From Tateyamaria sp947503385 (lineage in GTDB: Bacteria; Pseudomonadota; Alphaproteobacteria; Rhodobacterales; Rhodobacteraceae): 64,000 nt of DNA. Location of the stretch: assembly GCF_051195235.1 (NCBI RefSeq), contig NZ_JBNFZM010000006.1, positions 227,062-291,061 of the forward strand, given 5' to 3'. Made by a program: the position numbers and the translations under genes. The stretch's first letter is position 1. Each line of letters opens with the position of its first letter. Under the pieces are notes generated by a model. The model saw only the letters and a list, made by a program, of their open reading frames with translations. It had not been told where the DNA came from and did not search any database. This document shows, in pieces, positions 1 through 7,908 of the stretch.

Positions 1-562
1 GCACGGTCACGGTGCCCGGTGCAGCTGTGGGGGCCGATTGCGCCGCGGACCACGCCGCAGCGCAGTCGTTCTGCACCTGCGACAGCGCAGGGGCCAAGCC
101 CGCAACGGGCAATTGCCATGCTTGTTGCTGTCCGGGGGCAAGGATGATCGAACGGGCCTGCGCCAGTGCGGACCACAGTGGGTCCGTGGCCGAGATGTCG
201 ACCTGCCACATGCTATCAAGCTCATTGAAGGTGATCGTGGGCAGGCGGTAGCCCGTCTGATCCGACCACAGCACCACGTCGTCGCGGATCACATCGTTGC
301 CAACGGGAACGCGGTCGGTTCCGATTTCGAGCCGGGTCATGCCGGGCGTCATCGGACGAATTTCATGCTGTTCGACCTCCACCGCCGGACGGCGCTGGAG
401 CGATGGCGCAAGGCAGATCAGGTCAACCGACGCCCCGGCCCGCGCCGTGTGAAAGACGAAATGCCCCCCGTCCACGCTTTGCGCTTGCCAGACCTGCGCC
501 TGTGCCTGTGCCTGTGCCGTGCTTGCCCAAAGGGCCAGAAGACATGCAATCAGCCGCGCCAC
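1..562 (-). CDS. exported protein of unknown function, C-terminus outside window
   Basis: This frame opens with GTG and runs off the window edge after about 187 codons without a stop. The first residues form a Sec signal peptide: MARLI, a hydrophobic stretch, then an AQAQAQ cleavage zone. The mature part has no domain I recognise; it contains a YRLPTITFNELDSMW stretch and ends near a cysteine in a QNDCAAAW context. The start overlaps the end of the double-cupin gene by 13 bp, so it is probably translated from the same mRNA and is the most distal gene visible in the 16-kb operon. The GTG start and overlapping position are why it is easily missed. Function is unknown; a periplasmic location is well supported. 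Confidence 0.7.
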   Translation of the reverse strand, partial: MARLIACLLALWASTAQAQAQAQVWQAQSVDGGHFVFHTARAGASVDLICLAPSLQRRPAVEVEQHEIRPMTPGMTRLEIGTDRVPVGNDVIRDDVVLWSDQTGYRLPTITFNELDSMWQVDISATDPLWSALAQARSIILAPGQQQAWQLPVAGLAPALSQVQNDCAAAWSAAQSAPTAAPGTVTV

Positions 563-1515
563 GTGGCCCCCGCGGGATCATCCGTTCCGACAATATGATA
601 AAGCGATGCCTCACCCGTCATCGACGGCACTGCATTGTGCGGCAAATCCTCGGGCACGCTCATTGTATCGCCGGGCGCAAGCGTCGTCTCACCGCCGTCC
701 CATGTGACACGCCAATGGCCGCGCATGGGCATCAGGACGGATGGTCTGTCGTGGCTGTGCATATCCAATGTTGCGCTGGAGCGGGTAAGCAAATCAACTT
801 CGAAGCCGGGTTTGTCACGGATGATCCCCGTCTCTCCGATGACCTTGCAGGGCCGATCCTTGGCCAAGGCCACCATATCCCAATAGCGGCGCACGCCAAA
901 TCCCACGACCTCGCTTGGCGTCATTTCGGGGAAGGTTTGCAGGTCCGCATCGCCAAGCGGTGCCATGGGCTTTATCCCGACGGGCAGGGTTTCGCCCCGC
1001 TTGCTGTCATAAAGACTGCCATTTTCCCCGAGGGTAAGACCGTGGTCGCGGGCGTCCTCGATCACTTGCGGTGCCCAGATCACGCCGCCCCCGGCATCGT
1101 CCCCCCCAAGGATCGCCATAATCATCCCGTAATCCGTGCCCACATTCTCGAACCCGCGGAAAATGCCTGTGGGAATGTTGATGATGTCGCCTTCTTCCAG
1201 CACGACCTCGCCCGCGTCGCCCCAGCGCCCCCAAAAGAACCGCCAACGCCCTGACAGAACAAAGAACACCTCCGCCGTGCGGTGACTGTGCAGCGAGTTG
1301 CGGCATTTTGGCTGCTGACCGGCTGCGCCGATGTTAAACCCGTGCGGGATCGAGATGTGCACATGTTGGTCCGGGCTTTCCGACACGCCACCGCCGATGA
1401 TGGTAAAGTTTTCCTTCTGGTCAGAGCCGGGCGTGTGTGCGTCGATGAACGCAGTCTTGCAGGGCTTGAGCTCGCCGTATCTGACGATGCGCGGCTCCAT
1501 TTCGGCGGGGGTCAT
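550..1515 (-). CDS. double-cupin (bicupin) protein
   Basis: A 321-residue protein with two cupin barrels. The first (about residues 70-170) has the His-rich motif around LHSHRTAEVFFVLSG followed by GDIINIPTGIFRGFEN. The second (about 235-310) has DMHSHDRPSVLMPMRG then GDTMSVPEDLPHN. Paired His motifs suggest metal binding in both barrels, as in gentisate or hydroxyquinol-type dioxygenases and sugar isomerases, but the reaction cannot be read from sequence. Its start ATGA overlaps the stop of the DUF6653 gene, so the two are translationally coupled. Its place in the operon suggests a role in catabolism of the imported compound. Confidence 0.85.
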   Translation of the reverse strand: MTPAEMEPRIVRYGELKPCKTAFIDAHTPGSDQKENFTIIGGGVSESPDQHVHISIPHGFNIGAAGQQPKCRNSLHSHRTAEVFFVLSGRWRFFWGRWGDAGEVVLEEGDIINIPTGIFRGFENVGTDYGMIMAILGGDDAGGGVIWAPQVIEDARDHGLTLGENGSLYDSKRGETLPVGIKPMAPLGDADLQTFPEMTPSEVVGFGVRRYWDMVALAKDRPCKVIGETGIIRDKPGFEVDLLTRSSATLDMHSHDRPSVLMPMRGHWRVTWDGGETTLAPGDTMSVPEDLPHNAVPSMTGEASLYHIVGTDDPAGATWRG

Positions 1516-2048
1516 ATCGGGGTCCTTTCCGGTGGCAACAGGGGTTCGGGCAGCGGGTCGCCCGGTGTTGTGTCTGTCAGTTCGGCGTGAATCCAGACCA
1601 TGCGGTCACAGAACCAGACCTTTGGCAGGATCGTGGCAACGATGCCTGCCAGCGTGGCCCACGGGTTCAGGACGACAAGCCCGTAGACAAGTGGAACCGC
1701 GCCCAACGCGCTGAGCAATGTCAGTACGTTGGCGGCACGCACATGGTGCGCCGCGACGACGTACGTCTTGCGGGCCAGAAAAATCCGTTCACCAAGCGTC
1801 GCGCGCGATGCCCACGTCCCAAAGTTCCGTGGCGGCGGAAAAGCACGTGGGTTGTACCACGTCCACGCCACTGCCAGCACAAACAGGGGCAAGGCCCACC
1901 AGCCGATCCACGTGCGTGCATAGATCGCCAGCACCAAGAGCGGCAGACAGGTGAACCGCGACCAGACGCTGAGCGGGTTTGCGTGACGCCGCCAGTCGGC
2001 ATCCTGCATCCCCATCAGGCGTTCAGCGGCGCGGTAGAGGTCGGTCAT
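1512..2048 (-). CDS. DUF6653 family membrane protein
   Basis: A 178-residue protein with hydrophobic segments at about residues 29-62 (a WIGWWALPLFVLAVAW stretch) and 108-142, giving probably four short membrane passes. Conserved-looking features include WRRHANPLSVWSRF near the N-terminus and a WFCDRMVWIH motif near the C-terminus. These match my recollection of the DUF6653 family, which has no known biochemical role. It overlaps both neighbours by 4 bp (ATGA), so it belongs to the same transcript as the FMN-binding protein upstream and the double cupin downstream. Confidence 0.75.
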   Translation of the reverse strand: MTDLYRAAERLMGMQDADWRRHANPLSVWSRFTCLPLLVLAIYARTWIGWWALPLFVLAVAWTWYNPRAFPPPRNFGTWASRATLGERIFLARKTYVVAAHHVRAANVLTLLSALGAVPLVYGLVVLNPWATLAGIVATILPKVWFCDRMVWIHAELTDTTPGDPLPEPLLPPERTPI

Positions 2049-2659
2049 CCCTGCCCCTTTAGCTGCGCGTTCTCGGCCTCAAGTTCGGCGATGCGGGCGT
2101 TCAGCTTGTCCATCTCCGGTCCGACAAGCTGCGCGATCTCGCTTGCGTCGAAACGCGGTGTGATGAATTGCGGGCAATTCCAGTCGAACGCCTCCAGCGT
2201 GATGATGACCAGCCGTTCCACGCGGCCCTGCCCATCCGCCGGCAGTTGGTCAGCCAGCGCCGGATCATCAGCGGCCTGCACGAACCGTGCCCGGCCTTGC
2301 ATCTTCATCCGGGCTTTGCGAGCATAGTCCATCAGGAACAGCGACACACGGTCGTCGGCCCTGATGTTCCCTTCGGAAATGTGCTGCTTGTTGCCCCGGT
2401 AATTGGCAAAGGCAACGGTGTGATCGTCCAGCACCTTGAGGAACCCGGCAGGTCCGCCGCGATGCTGAATGTAGGGCCAGCCCGTTTCGGAAACCGAGCC
2501 AAGATAGAAGGACGTGCGGCTGGTGACAAAGGCGATGTCGTCCGCGTTCAGCGGGCGCGTGCGCGGGCCATAGCCGCGCGCATACATCTCTGCGCTGCCG
2601 TCCGCCTCTTGCAGGGCCTTCACCCCGTCTGTGAACATGATGTCGTCATAGCGTTGCAT
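2045..2659 (-). CDS. pyridoxamine 5'-phosphate oxidase-like FMN-binding split-barrel protein
   Basis: A 204-residue protein of the PNPOx-like split-barrel family. Typical elements are DIAFVTSRTSFYLGSVSETGWPYIQHRGG (quoted here as the stretch at residues 42-70), FANYRGNKQHISEGNI, and RVSLFLMDYARKARMKMQGRA split over residues 107-127, which form the flavin site in this family. The last 30 residues form a charged helix (IAELEAENAQLK) likely to be a coiled coil. Such proteins use FMN or F420 to reduce or oxidise small molecules, or detoxify. A start eight codons later is possible. It is separated from the SnoaL-like gene upstream by 81 bp with no clear terminator. Confidence 0.85.
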   Translation of the reverse strand: MQRYDDIMFTDGVKALQEADGSAEMYARGYGPRTRPLNADDIAFVTSRTSFYLGSVSETGWPYIQHRGGPAGFLKVLDDHTVAFANYRGNKQHISEGNIRADDRVSLFLMDYARKARMKMQGRARFVQAADDPALADQLPADGQGRVERLVIITLEAFDWNCPQFITPRFDASEIAQLVGPEMDKLNARIAELEAENAQLKGQG

Positions 2660-2740
2660 GGATCAATCCCGTTGGCCGCCCACGCATCTTGCGGGCTGTC
2701 CTGAGTTGGGGACTGAGTGGTTCCAATTCAAGGATGCGCT

Positions 2741-3724
2741 CTACCCCGTTTGCAACAGAATCTGTTTCCAGATCGCGGTCTCGTCGAAGAGCGTGAATTC
2801 ACGGCGGATTTTGGCGGGTGCGGCACCGAGGCTGCCAAATTCGGCATGACTGATCCCCAGCACATAGACGCCGGCCCCCGTGGGTGCGCCGAAATAGCCC
2901 CAGCCGTCATGCTTGCCGTGCAGGCTCCAGCGGATGGCGGCACGGGGCGGCATGGTCGGGTCTTCGCGCCCAATCTGATGGTCAATGGTGAATGTCGCGT
3001 CCGGAAAGGACGCGCGCAAGCCCATCCAGAACCGGTCCACCGGGCCGGTGCCATGCCCCGTTTCGCCCCCCGGATATTCGGATTGCACAGCGCGGTCGTA
3101 TTCCGTGGGGATGGCGGCCATGTCGGCCCCCATAATCCGCTCCAAAACGCTGGCGTATGTTTTGCCCCAAATGTTGTCGTTGCCGTGCCCCGAATAGGGG
3201 CCGGGCTGATCCGTGGCGGGCGTCAGGGGGCGCACGCAAGCCTCCGGCCCGCCTTCGCGGGCAATCAGGTCTGCGGCATAGGCCTTGGCGTCCCAGCCGA
3301 TCTGCCGGACGATGGCAGTCTGATCCCGGATCAACCATTCGTCGTTGATCTGATCGTTGATCGCGTGGCAGTCGGCGATGATCCGGTATTGCAGCTTTTT
3401 CCCGCTGGCGGGGCCATAGACCCCATCGGCAAGGTGGGTGGCGGTGCTGAGGATACGGTGCGACGACAGCATTCCCGCCTCCGGTGTCCCGCTCCAGATC
3501 ACGTCCTCGCCCAAGAGTTGCCGGTCAGGAAATTCGGCCAGCGTGGCCATGGTGGCCCCGATGACCTTTTCGTTGCCGATCACCACGGAACCGGGCGACC
3601 GCACGACGATATCGGGGCTGTAGTAGTGGTGCAGGGTCGCTATGCCGCGATCCTCCCAAATCTCCTTGGTGATGCCGATGATGTAATCGGGAAAGTCAGC
3701 CCAACGGTTCGAAAAGCCCTTCAT
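2741..3724 (-). CDS. SnoaL-like (NTF2-fold) protein, two domains
   Basis: A protein of 327 residues built from two SnoaL/NTF2-like domains, about 15-140 and 175-325. SnoaL-type folds act as polyketide cyclases, dehydratases, isomerases or epoxide hydrolases. Segments such as LHHYYSPDIVVRSP and FWMGLRASFPDATFTIDHQI match the hit pattern of the family. The chosen ATG overlaps the LacI stop as ATGA; an ATG three codons upstream is possible. This is the most diverged of the four SnoaL-like proteins of the operon and lacks the shared C-terminal QLGVD motif. Confidence 0.82.
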   Translation of the reverse strand: MKGFSNRWADFPDYIIGITKEIWEDRGIATLHHYYSPDIVVRSPGSVVIGNEKVIGATMATLAEFPDRQLLGEDVIWSGTPEAGMLSSHRILSTATHLADGVYGPASGKKLQYRIIADCHAINDQINDEWLIRDQTAIVRQIGWDAKAYAADLIAREGGPEACVRPLTPATDQPGPYSGHGNDNIWGKTYASVLERIMGADMAAIPTEYDRAVQSEYPGGETGHGTGPVDRFWMGLRASFPDATFTIDHQIGREDPTMPPRAAIRWSLHGKHDGWGYFGAPTGAGVYVLGISHAEFGSLGAAPAKIRREFTLFDETAIWKQILLQTG

Positions 3725-4740
3725 GTGGTCCATCCTTCGGGGATACGGGCCGAGCCGCGCAGGATGAGCGGGCCATCAAGCGCGACGCGGCGGGGAACGG
3801 TTTGTGGATCGGCAAGGCGGTCCATCAGAATGTCGATTGCAGCCTTTGCCAAACGCCCAGCCGGTTGGCGCACGGTTGTGAGGTCATAGGACGGCCAGGC
3901 GGCAAGCGTTACGTCGTCATATCCGACAACGGACACGTCCCCCGGCACATCAAGGCCCAGTTCAAAACGCAGAACATCCATCACGGCAAAGGCCATGTGG
4001 TCATTGGCACAAAACACCGCGTCGGGCCGCTCCGGACCTGCAAACATATCGCGCGCGACGGATTTTGCTTTGTCAAAGTCAAAGTCGCTGACACCCCGCG
4101 AATAAAGGGTTTGCCCCGCATCACCAAGCCCTGCCAGAAACCCCGCCTCGCGGTCTCGCTGGGTCGACGCGCCTTCCCACCCTGCGACATGTGCAATGCG
4201 GCTGTGCCCACCCGCCACGAGGAATTCGGCCAGCTTGCGCCCTCCCGCATAATTGTCGGAGGTCACGGCAGATAGGCGCGCGTCATCCTGGGTGCGGTTG
4301 AACAGTACGATGGGAATGCCCGCCGCCTCGCAGCGTTGCGTCAGATCGTTGGACATGCCGACGCTGGCCGCAATGATGCCGTCGACCTGATAATCGAGCA
4401 GCTCTTCCATCACCTCATCTGCTTCGGTGACGGAGTTCGAGGCCATAAAGACCAGCACGTGATAGCCCTGTTCCTGCAAAAGGCGGCTGATGCGCTCAAT
4501 CGCTTCGGGGTAGAAATGGTTCTCCAGATAGGCGACCAACAATCCGATGATGCGGCTGCGCCCGGTGATCAGACTGCGCGCCAAAACATTGGGCCGGTAG
4601 CCCAGAGCGGTGGCCGCTTGCCGCACCTTGTCGGCGGTCCGCTTGGACACGGAGGCACCGGGCGTGAACACGCGGCTCACGGCGGACCGCGATACCCCGG
4701 CACGCTCTGCCACATCCAGCGCTGTCACCTTGTCCGGCAT
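3721..4740 (-). CDS. LacI-family transcriptional regulator
   Basis: A 339-residue LacI/GalR regulator. The N-terminal helix-turn-helix is clear (VTALDVAERAGVSRSAVSRV, then the hinge region GYRPNVLARSLITGRS), followed by a periplasmic-binding-protein-like sensor domain with CANDHMAFAVMDVLR and SVVGYDDVTLAAWPSYDLTT, typical of ligand-responsive members. The ATG chosen overlaps the preceding stop as TGATG, which is better supported than an ATG six codons upstream. Being inside the operon, it probably senses the imported compound or a derivative and regulates the whole unit through the palindrome at 16006-16021. Confidence 0.93.
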   Translation of the reverse strand: MPDKVTALDVAERAGVSRSAVSRVFTPGASVSKRTADKVRQAATALGYRPNVLARSLITGRSRIIGLLVAYLENHFYPEAIERISRLLQEQGYHVLVFMASNSVTEADEVMEELLDYQVDGIIAASVGMSNDLTQRCEAAGIPIVLFNRTQDDARLSAVTSDNYAGGRKLAEFLVAGGHSRIAHVAGWEGASTQRDREAGFLAGLGDAGQTLYSRGVSDFDFDKAKSVARDMFAGPERPDAVFCANDHMAFAVMDVLRFELGLDVPGDVSVVGYDDVTLAAWPSYDLTTVRQPAGRLAKAAIDILMDRLADPQTVPRRVALDGPLILRGSARIPEGWTT

Positions 4741-5015
4741 CAGGTCACCCGCCCGCAAAGCCGGTCATGGATATGCTTGCACCCGATCAACCCCAACTCT
4801 CCAAACCCGGTTGTTCCGGGATAGGGCGTGATCGACCATGCGCCCTCGCTGTCATGCGTGCCGACCACCTTGATCTCTTGGATCGGGTAGATCTGAATCA
4901 ACTGGCGATGCCGCGCAAAGCGCACATTGCCCTGCATTGCGTTCCAAGCATCCCCGGCACTTTGCGGGAGCCTCAGTCCGAGGTCGGTATGCGACATGTC
5001 GGCGGGTTCGCGCAT
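4740..5015 (-). CDS. 91-residue orphan protein of the operon
   Basis: A small protein, MREPADMSH at the N-terminus, with a conserved-looking core IYPIQEIKVVGTHDSEGAW and PGTTGFGELGLIGCKHIHD. It has no signal peptide or membrane segment. The start ATG is fixed by a TGATG overlap with the SDR stop, and its own stop overlaps the LacI start in the same way, so it is almost certainly translated. I do not recognise the family. The GCKHIHD end and the aspartate/histidine content could bind a metal, but that is a guess. Confidence 0.7.
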   Translation of the reverse strand: MREPADMSHTDLGLRLPQSAGDAWNAMQGNVRFARHRQLIQIYPIQEIKVVGTHDSEGAWSITPYPGTTGFGELGLIGCKHIHDRLCGRVT

Positions 5016-5776
5016 CAGTCCGCCGTCCATCCACCGTCAATGAGCATATGCGTGCCCGTGACCATTGCCGACGCGTCGGAGGCAAGGAATTGTACCGCGC
5101 CCATGATGTCGCTGACTTCGCCCACACGGGGCAGCTTGATCTTGTCCATGATCCACGCCAGCCGGTCGGGGTTGTCGAATGTGGGGGCTGTCAGCGGGGT
5201 GCGGATAAAGGTCGGGCAGATCGTATTGATGCGGATGCCCGCCTTGCCCCATTCAATCGCCATGGCTTTGACCATCCCTTCGACCCCGTGTTTCGTGGCG
5301 CAATAGACGCTGCGGTCGATGCCCCCCACATGACCCATCTGACTTGAAATGTGGATGATCGACCCCGGCTTGCCCGCATCGGTCAGCGCGGCTGCGGCGT
5401 AAGTCGACAGGAAAAAGGCGCTGCGCAGGTTGATGTCGAACACGGCGTCGAAATCTGCGGGGGCCGTGTCGATAGCCGGGCCGTGCCGGGCCAGCCCGGC
5501 GGAATTCAGCACAATTTCGAACGGCGCGTCAAAGGCCGCCTTGAGCGCGGGCAGATCGGTTTGATCCAGTGGCAGGGCTTCGGCGCTCCATCCTTCGGCC
5601 TGCATCGCGGCGACGGCTTGGGTCAACGCGTCGACGCGGCGCGCTGCGCAGACCACATGCGCCCCGGCCTCAGCCAGCGCCACGGCGCAACCCAGCCCGA
5701 TGCCGGATGATGCGCCCGTGACCAGCGCACGTTTGCCGGTCAGATCCAGAGTGGGTGTCCGAGGCAGATCCATCAT
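5015..5776 (-). CDS. short-chain dehydrogenase/reductase (SDR)
   Basis: A 253-residue classical SDR. The cofactor motif TGASSGIG is at residues 20-27, the NSAG motif near 91-94, catalytic Ser at 144/145, and the YxxxK pair at Tyr158 and Lys162 (YCATKHG). The C-terminus GTHMLIDGGW is the usual SDR end. An acidic residue after strand 2 is absent and Arg-Arg (AARRVD) is present, which leans towards NADP(H). It overlaps the upstream SnoaL-like gene by 4 bp and the orphan gene by TGATG. In the operon it likely interconverts a hydroxyl and a ketone of the imported compound. Confidence 0.93.
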   Translation of the reverse strand: MMDLPRTPTLDLTGKRALVTGASSGIGLGCAVALAEAGAHVVCAARRVDALTQAVAAMQAEGWSAEALPLDQTDLPALKAAFDAPFEIVLNSAGLARHGPAIDTAPADFDAVFDINLRSAFFLSTYAAAALTDAGKPGSIIHISSQMGHVGGIDRSVYCATKHGVEGMVKAMAIEWGKAGIRINTICPTFIRTPLTAPTFDNPDRLAWIMDKIKLPRVGEVSDIMGAVQFLASDASAMVTGTHMLIDGGWTAD

Positions 5777-6822
5777 GCTGCACGCCCCGTCTCGGGATCA
5801 AACCCGGCGCGCGCCTTGTTGAATTCGCGCATCCGCGCCAGCACATCGACACCCAGTTGGTCATACATGTGCAGCAGGTCCACCATCACCCAGTTCTCCC
5901 GTATCAATCCACGCTCCAACCGCCAGAAATCGAGACTGCGCATGGCAATCTTTTTGTCCACCGGCGGCAATCCCAACCAACCGCCATGCGTCAGCGTCTG
6001 GTACATATTTGGCCACCCAGTTACCGCAGCATAGGCACGATCCCCGAAGAAGTGATAGACGATATCCTCCACAAACGCGCCACGGTCAGGCATGGCGTTC
6101 AGGAACGGAATCTGGTGCCAGTCGCGAAAGCCTTGAATGCCGCGCCCCGTGCCAATGCCCGACGGCCCGTACCACGTCATCCGCGGATGCCAGAACCGCT
6201 CCATCTCCATCACCTCCGGCCCGCCTTGGCTGGGATGGCGCTTCATGTGCGTCAGCATGTCGATGATCTGCTGGCAGGTGGCCTGCCCCTGATCGGCATC
6301 GTACGGCCCCGGCACCAGCCCGTCACAGGTGGCGGGCCCCGGCACGTGCCATTCCCGGCCCAACGATGGCACCATCGGCCAGGCACCGGCCTGCATCATC
6401 ACCTCGGGAATGTCCCACAGCGCCTGCATTTCGGTGATCTTATCTTTCTCAAAACGATAGAACTCGTGAAACCGCATGTGCACAACGTGCCCTGTGGGCG
6501 GAATGTCGAGCCATGGTGCAACGAAGGTGCCGGTGTAGTAACCACCGCATCCGACCCAATCGGCGCCTTCGGGTGTGGGACCCGCCATGACGATGTGATC
6601 ACGCCGTTCAAGGTCCGGAATGGCCGCAAGCAGCGGCGCATAGGCCGCGTCGAGATATGCAGAAACGCCCTGCATCGTGCCAAAGGGAAAGGCCAGGTGA
6701 AAGGCAATTTCAGGGGCGCACACCGCCGCAAGGGCGTCACGGACCGCCCCTTGGTCAAAGTCGTACATCGCCGCCCGCACCGGGGCCAGCAGGGCCTTGT
6801 GTCTGCTTGGGGCGTCCGTCAT
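5773..6822 (-). CDS. SnoaL-like (NTF2-fold) protein, two domains
   Basis: A 349-residue protein with two SnoaL-like domains, about 15-165 and 190-335. The second carries ERFWHPRMTWYGPSGIGTG and near the end ENWVMVDLLHMYDQLGVDV; both motifs recur in the adjacent paralogue, and the last also in the 176-residue one. The His, Trp and Tyr residues of the WYGP motif and the Asp-His of VDLLH are candidate active-site residues. It is coupled by ATGA overlaps to both neighbours. Closest general annotation is ester cyclase or nuclear transport factor 2 family protein; the reaction is unknown. Confidence 0.85.
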   Translation of the reverse strand: MTDAPSRHKALLAPVRAAMYDFDQGAVRDALAAVCAPEIAFHLAFPFGTMQGVSAYLDAAYAPLLAAIPDLERRDHIVMAGPTPEGADWVGCGGYYTGTFVAPWLDIPPTGHVVHMRFHEFYRFEKDKITEMQALWDIPEVMMQAGAWPMVPSLGREWHVPGPATCDGLVPGPYDADQGQATCQQIIDMLTHMKRHPSQGGPEVMEMERFWHPRMTWYGPSGIGTGRGIQGFRDWHQIPFLNAMPDRGAFVEDIVYHFFGDRAYAAVTGWPNMYQTLTHGGWLGLPPVDKKIAMRSLDFWRLERGLIRENWVMVDLLHMYDQLGVDVLARMREFNKARAGFDPETGRAA

Positions 6823-7826
6823 GCCGCGTGCCTCTTCAACGGGCCAAGCAGGTCCACGCCCATCTGCTTGAACAGGTGGATCATGTCGACAAAAACCCAG
6901 TTTTCGGTGAATTGCCCGCCGTCCCGCAACCAGAAATCCAGCCCAGACACCTCAATCGGTGCGCCAGTGGCGGCGTGCCCAAGGTAGGGCCCGCTGTGAT
7001 GCCCGATGACGCCCATGGGGCCAGAGGCCGCCAAAATCCGCCCTTCGGCAAAGAGGCTCTCCAGATGCATGACTTTGCGGTCAGGAAAGGCTGTCAGCCA
7101 TGGTTTCTGATGGAATGTTTCAAATTCTGCCAGCGACAGGCACGCGCCAATGCCGCCCGGCCCGTACCACTTTACATTGGGATGAAAGAATTGCGCCATG
7201 CCCATGCTCGACAGGTCGCTTTCGTCAAAGCTGTTGAGCCCGCCAAAGATGAACGCCCGGCCCAGTTGCAATGTCTCTGCCGTCTCTTGTGTGTCCTGCG
7301 GAGCGCGCAGTATTCCGTCAAACCCGGTTGGCGCCGGGTAGACGTGCATGGCCCCGCGCGGGCGGGGCAGAACAGGGTGGCCAATCTGGTCGCACCAATC
7401 CACCAGATCCCAGATGGTCTGCGCATGGGTCACCCGACCCGCTGCGTCAAAACGTAAAAAGTCGCCCCAGCGAATGCGCAGATCGGCGTCAGTGACGGGA
7501 ATGCCAAAAACTTCTGCCACCGCAAGCCCGGTATAGTAACCGGTGCCCGCCACCCAGTGCGCACCATCGGCGTCGCCCTCATTCAGCGCGTCCGACTGCC
7601 CAGCCACAAAAATATGCATCTGCCGTTTCAGGTCAGGGATCGCAGCCCGCAGGGGCGCAAACATCTGTGCGACGACACTTTCGGGACATGTCTGGACACC
7701 CACAGGTTCCGGCCCCTGCCAGTGACGCAGTTCCGACAGCATCGGCAAGGCCGCGCCCGGATCACGATCCAGCGCCGCCCAAAGCGTCAGAGCGGTCTGT
7801 TTGTTGCGCTGGTTGGTGTCGCCCAC
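6819..7826 (-). CDS. SnoaL-like (NTF2-fold) protein, two domains
   Basis: A 335-residue paralogue of the neighbouring 349-residue protein, with two SnoaL-like domains. Shared motifs are AQFFHPNVKWYGPGGIGAC and ENWVFVDMIHLFKQMGVDL. The frame stays open upstream but there it reads through a GC-rich palindrome and into the end of the HpsN-like gene, so I place the start at the GTG of VGDTNQRNKQTAL. A GGGA about 12 bp upstream may serve as ribosome site. The palindrome between this gene and the previous one may modulate transcription within the operon. Confidence 0.82.
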   Translation of the reverse strand: MGDTNQRNKQTALTLWAALDRDPGAALPMLSELRHWQGPEPVGVQTCPESVVAQMFAPLRAAIPDLKRQMHIFVAGQSDALNEGDADGAHWVAGTGYYTGLAVAEVFGIPVTDADLRIRWGDFLRFDAAGRVTHAQTIWDLVDWCDQIGHPVLPRPRGAMHVYPAPTGFDGILRAPQDTQETAETLQLGRAFIFGGLNSFDESDLSSMGMAQFFHPNVKWYGPGGIGACLSLAEFETFHQKPWLTAFPDRKVMHLESLFAEGRILAASGPMGVIGHHSGPYLGHAATGAPIEVSGLDFWLRDGGQFTENWVFVDMIHLFKQMGVDLLGPLKRHAA

Positions 7827-7849
7827 GCGATCTGTGTCCCTGTCTCTGT

Positions 7850-7899
7850 CCAAAAAAATCCTGGGGGAGGCGCAGCCGGGGGGCAAAGCCCCCCTCCGC
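7850..7899. repeat. GC-rich palindrome of the dispersed intergenic family, copy a
   Basis: GGGGGGC and GCCCCCC arms sit beside an A-rich stretch (CCAAAAAAATCC). It lies in the 82-bp gap between the HpsN-like gene and the next SnoaL-like gene. Read on the transcribed strand the hairpin is followed by a T run, so it could act as a partial terminator inside the operon. The overall plan, hairpin plus CCCAGGATTTTT tail, is a variant of the element seen at other gaps in the window. Confidence 0.6.
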
Positions 7900-7908
7900 A
7901 CGCGGCCC

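Noticed and set aside
5755..6987. 410-codon plus-strand frame over the SnoaL-like genes
   Set aside because: Composition is His/Arg/Pro-rich shadow; the minus strand carries coupled genes with homologous motifs.
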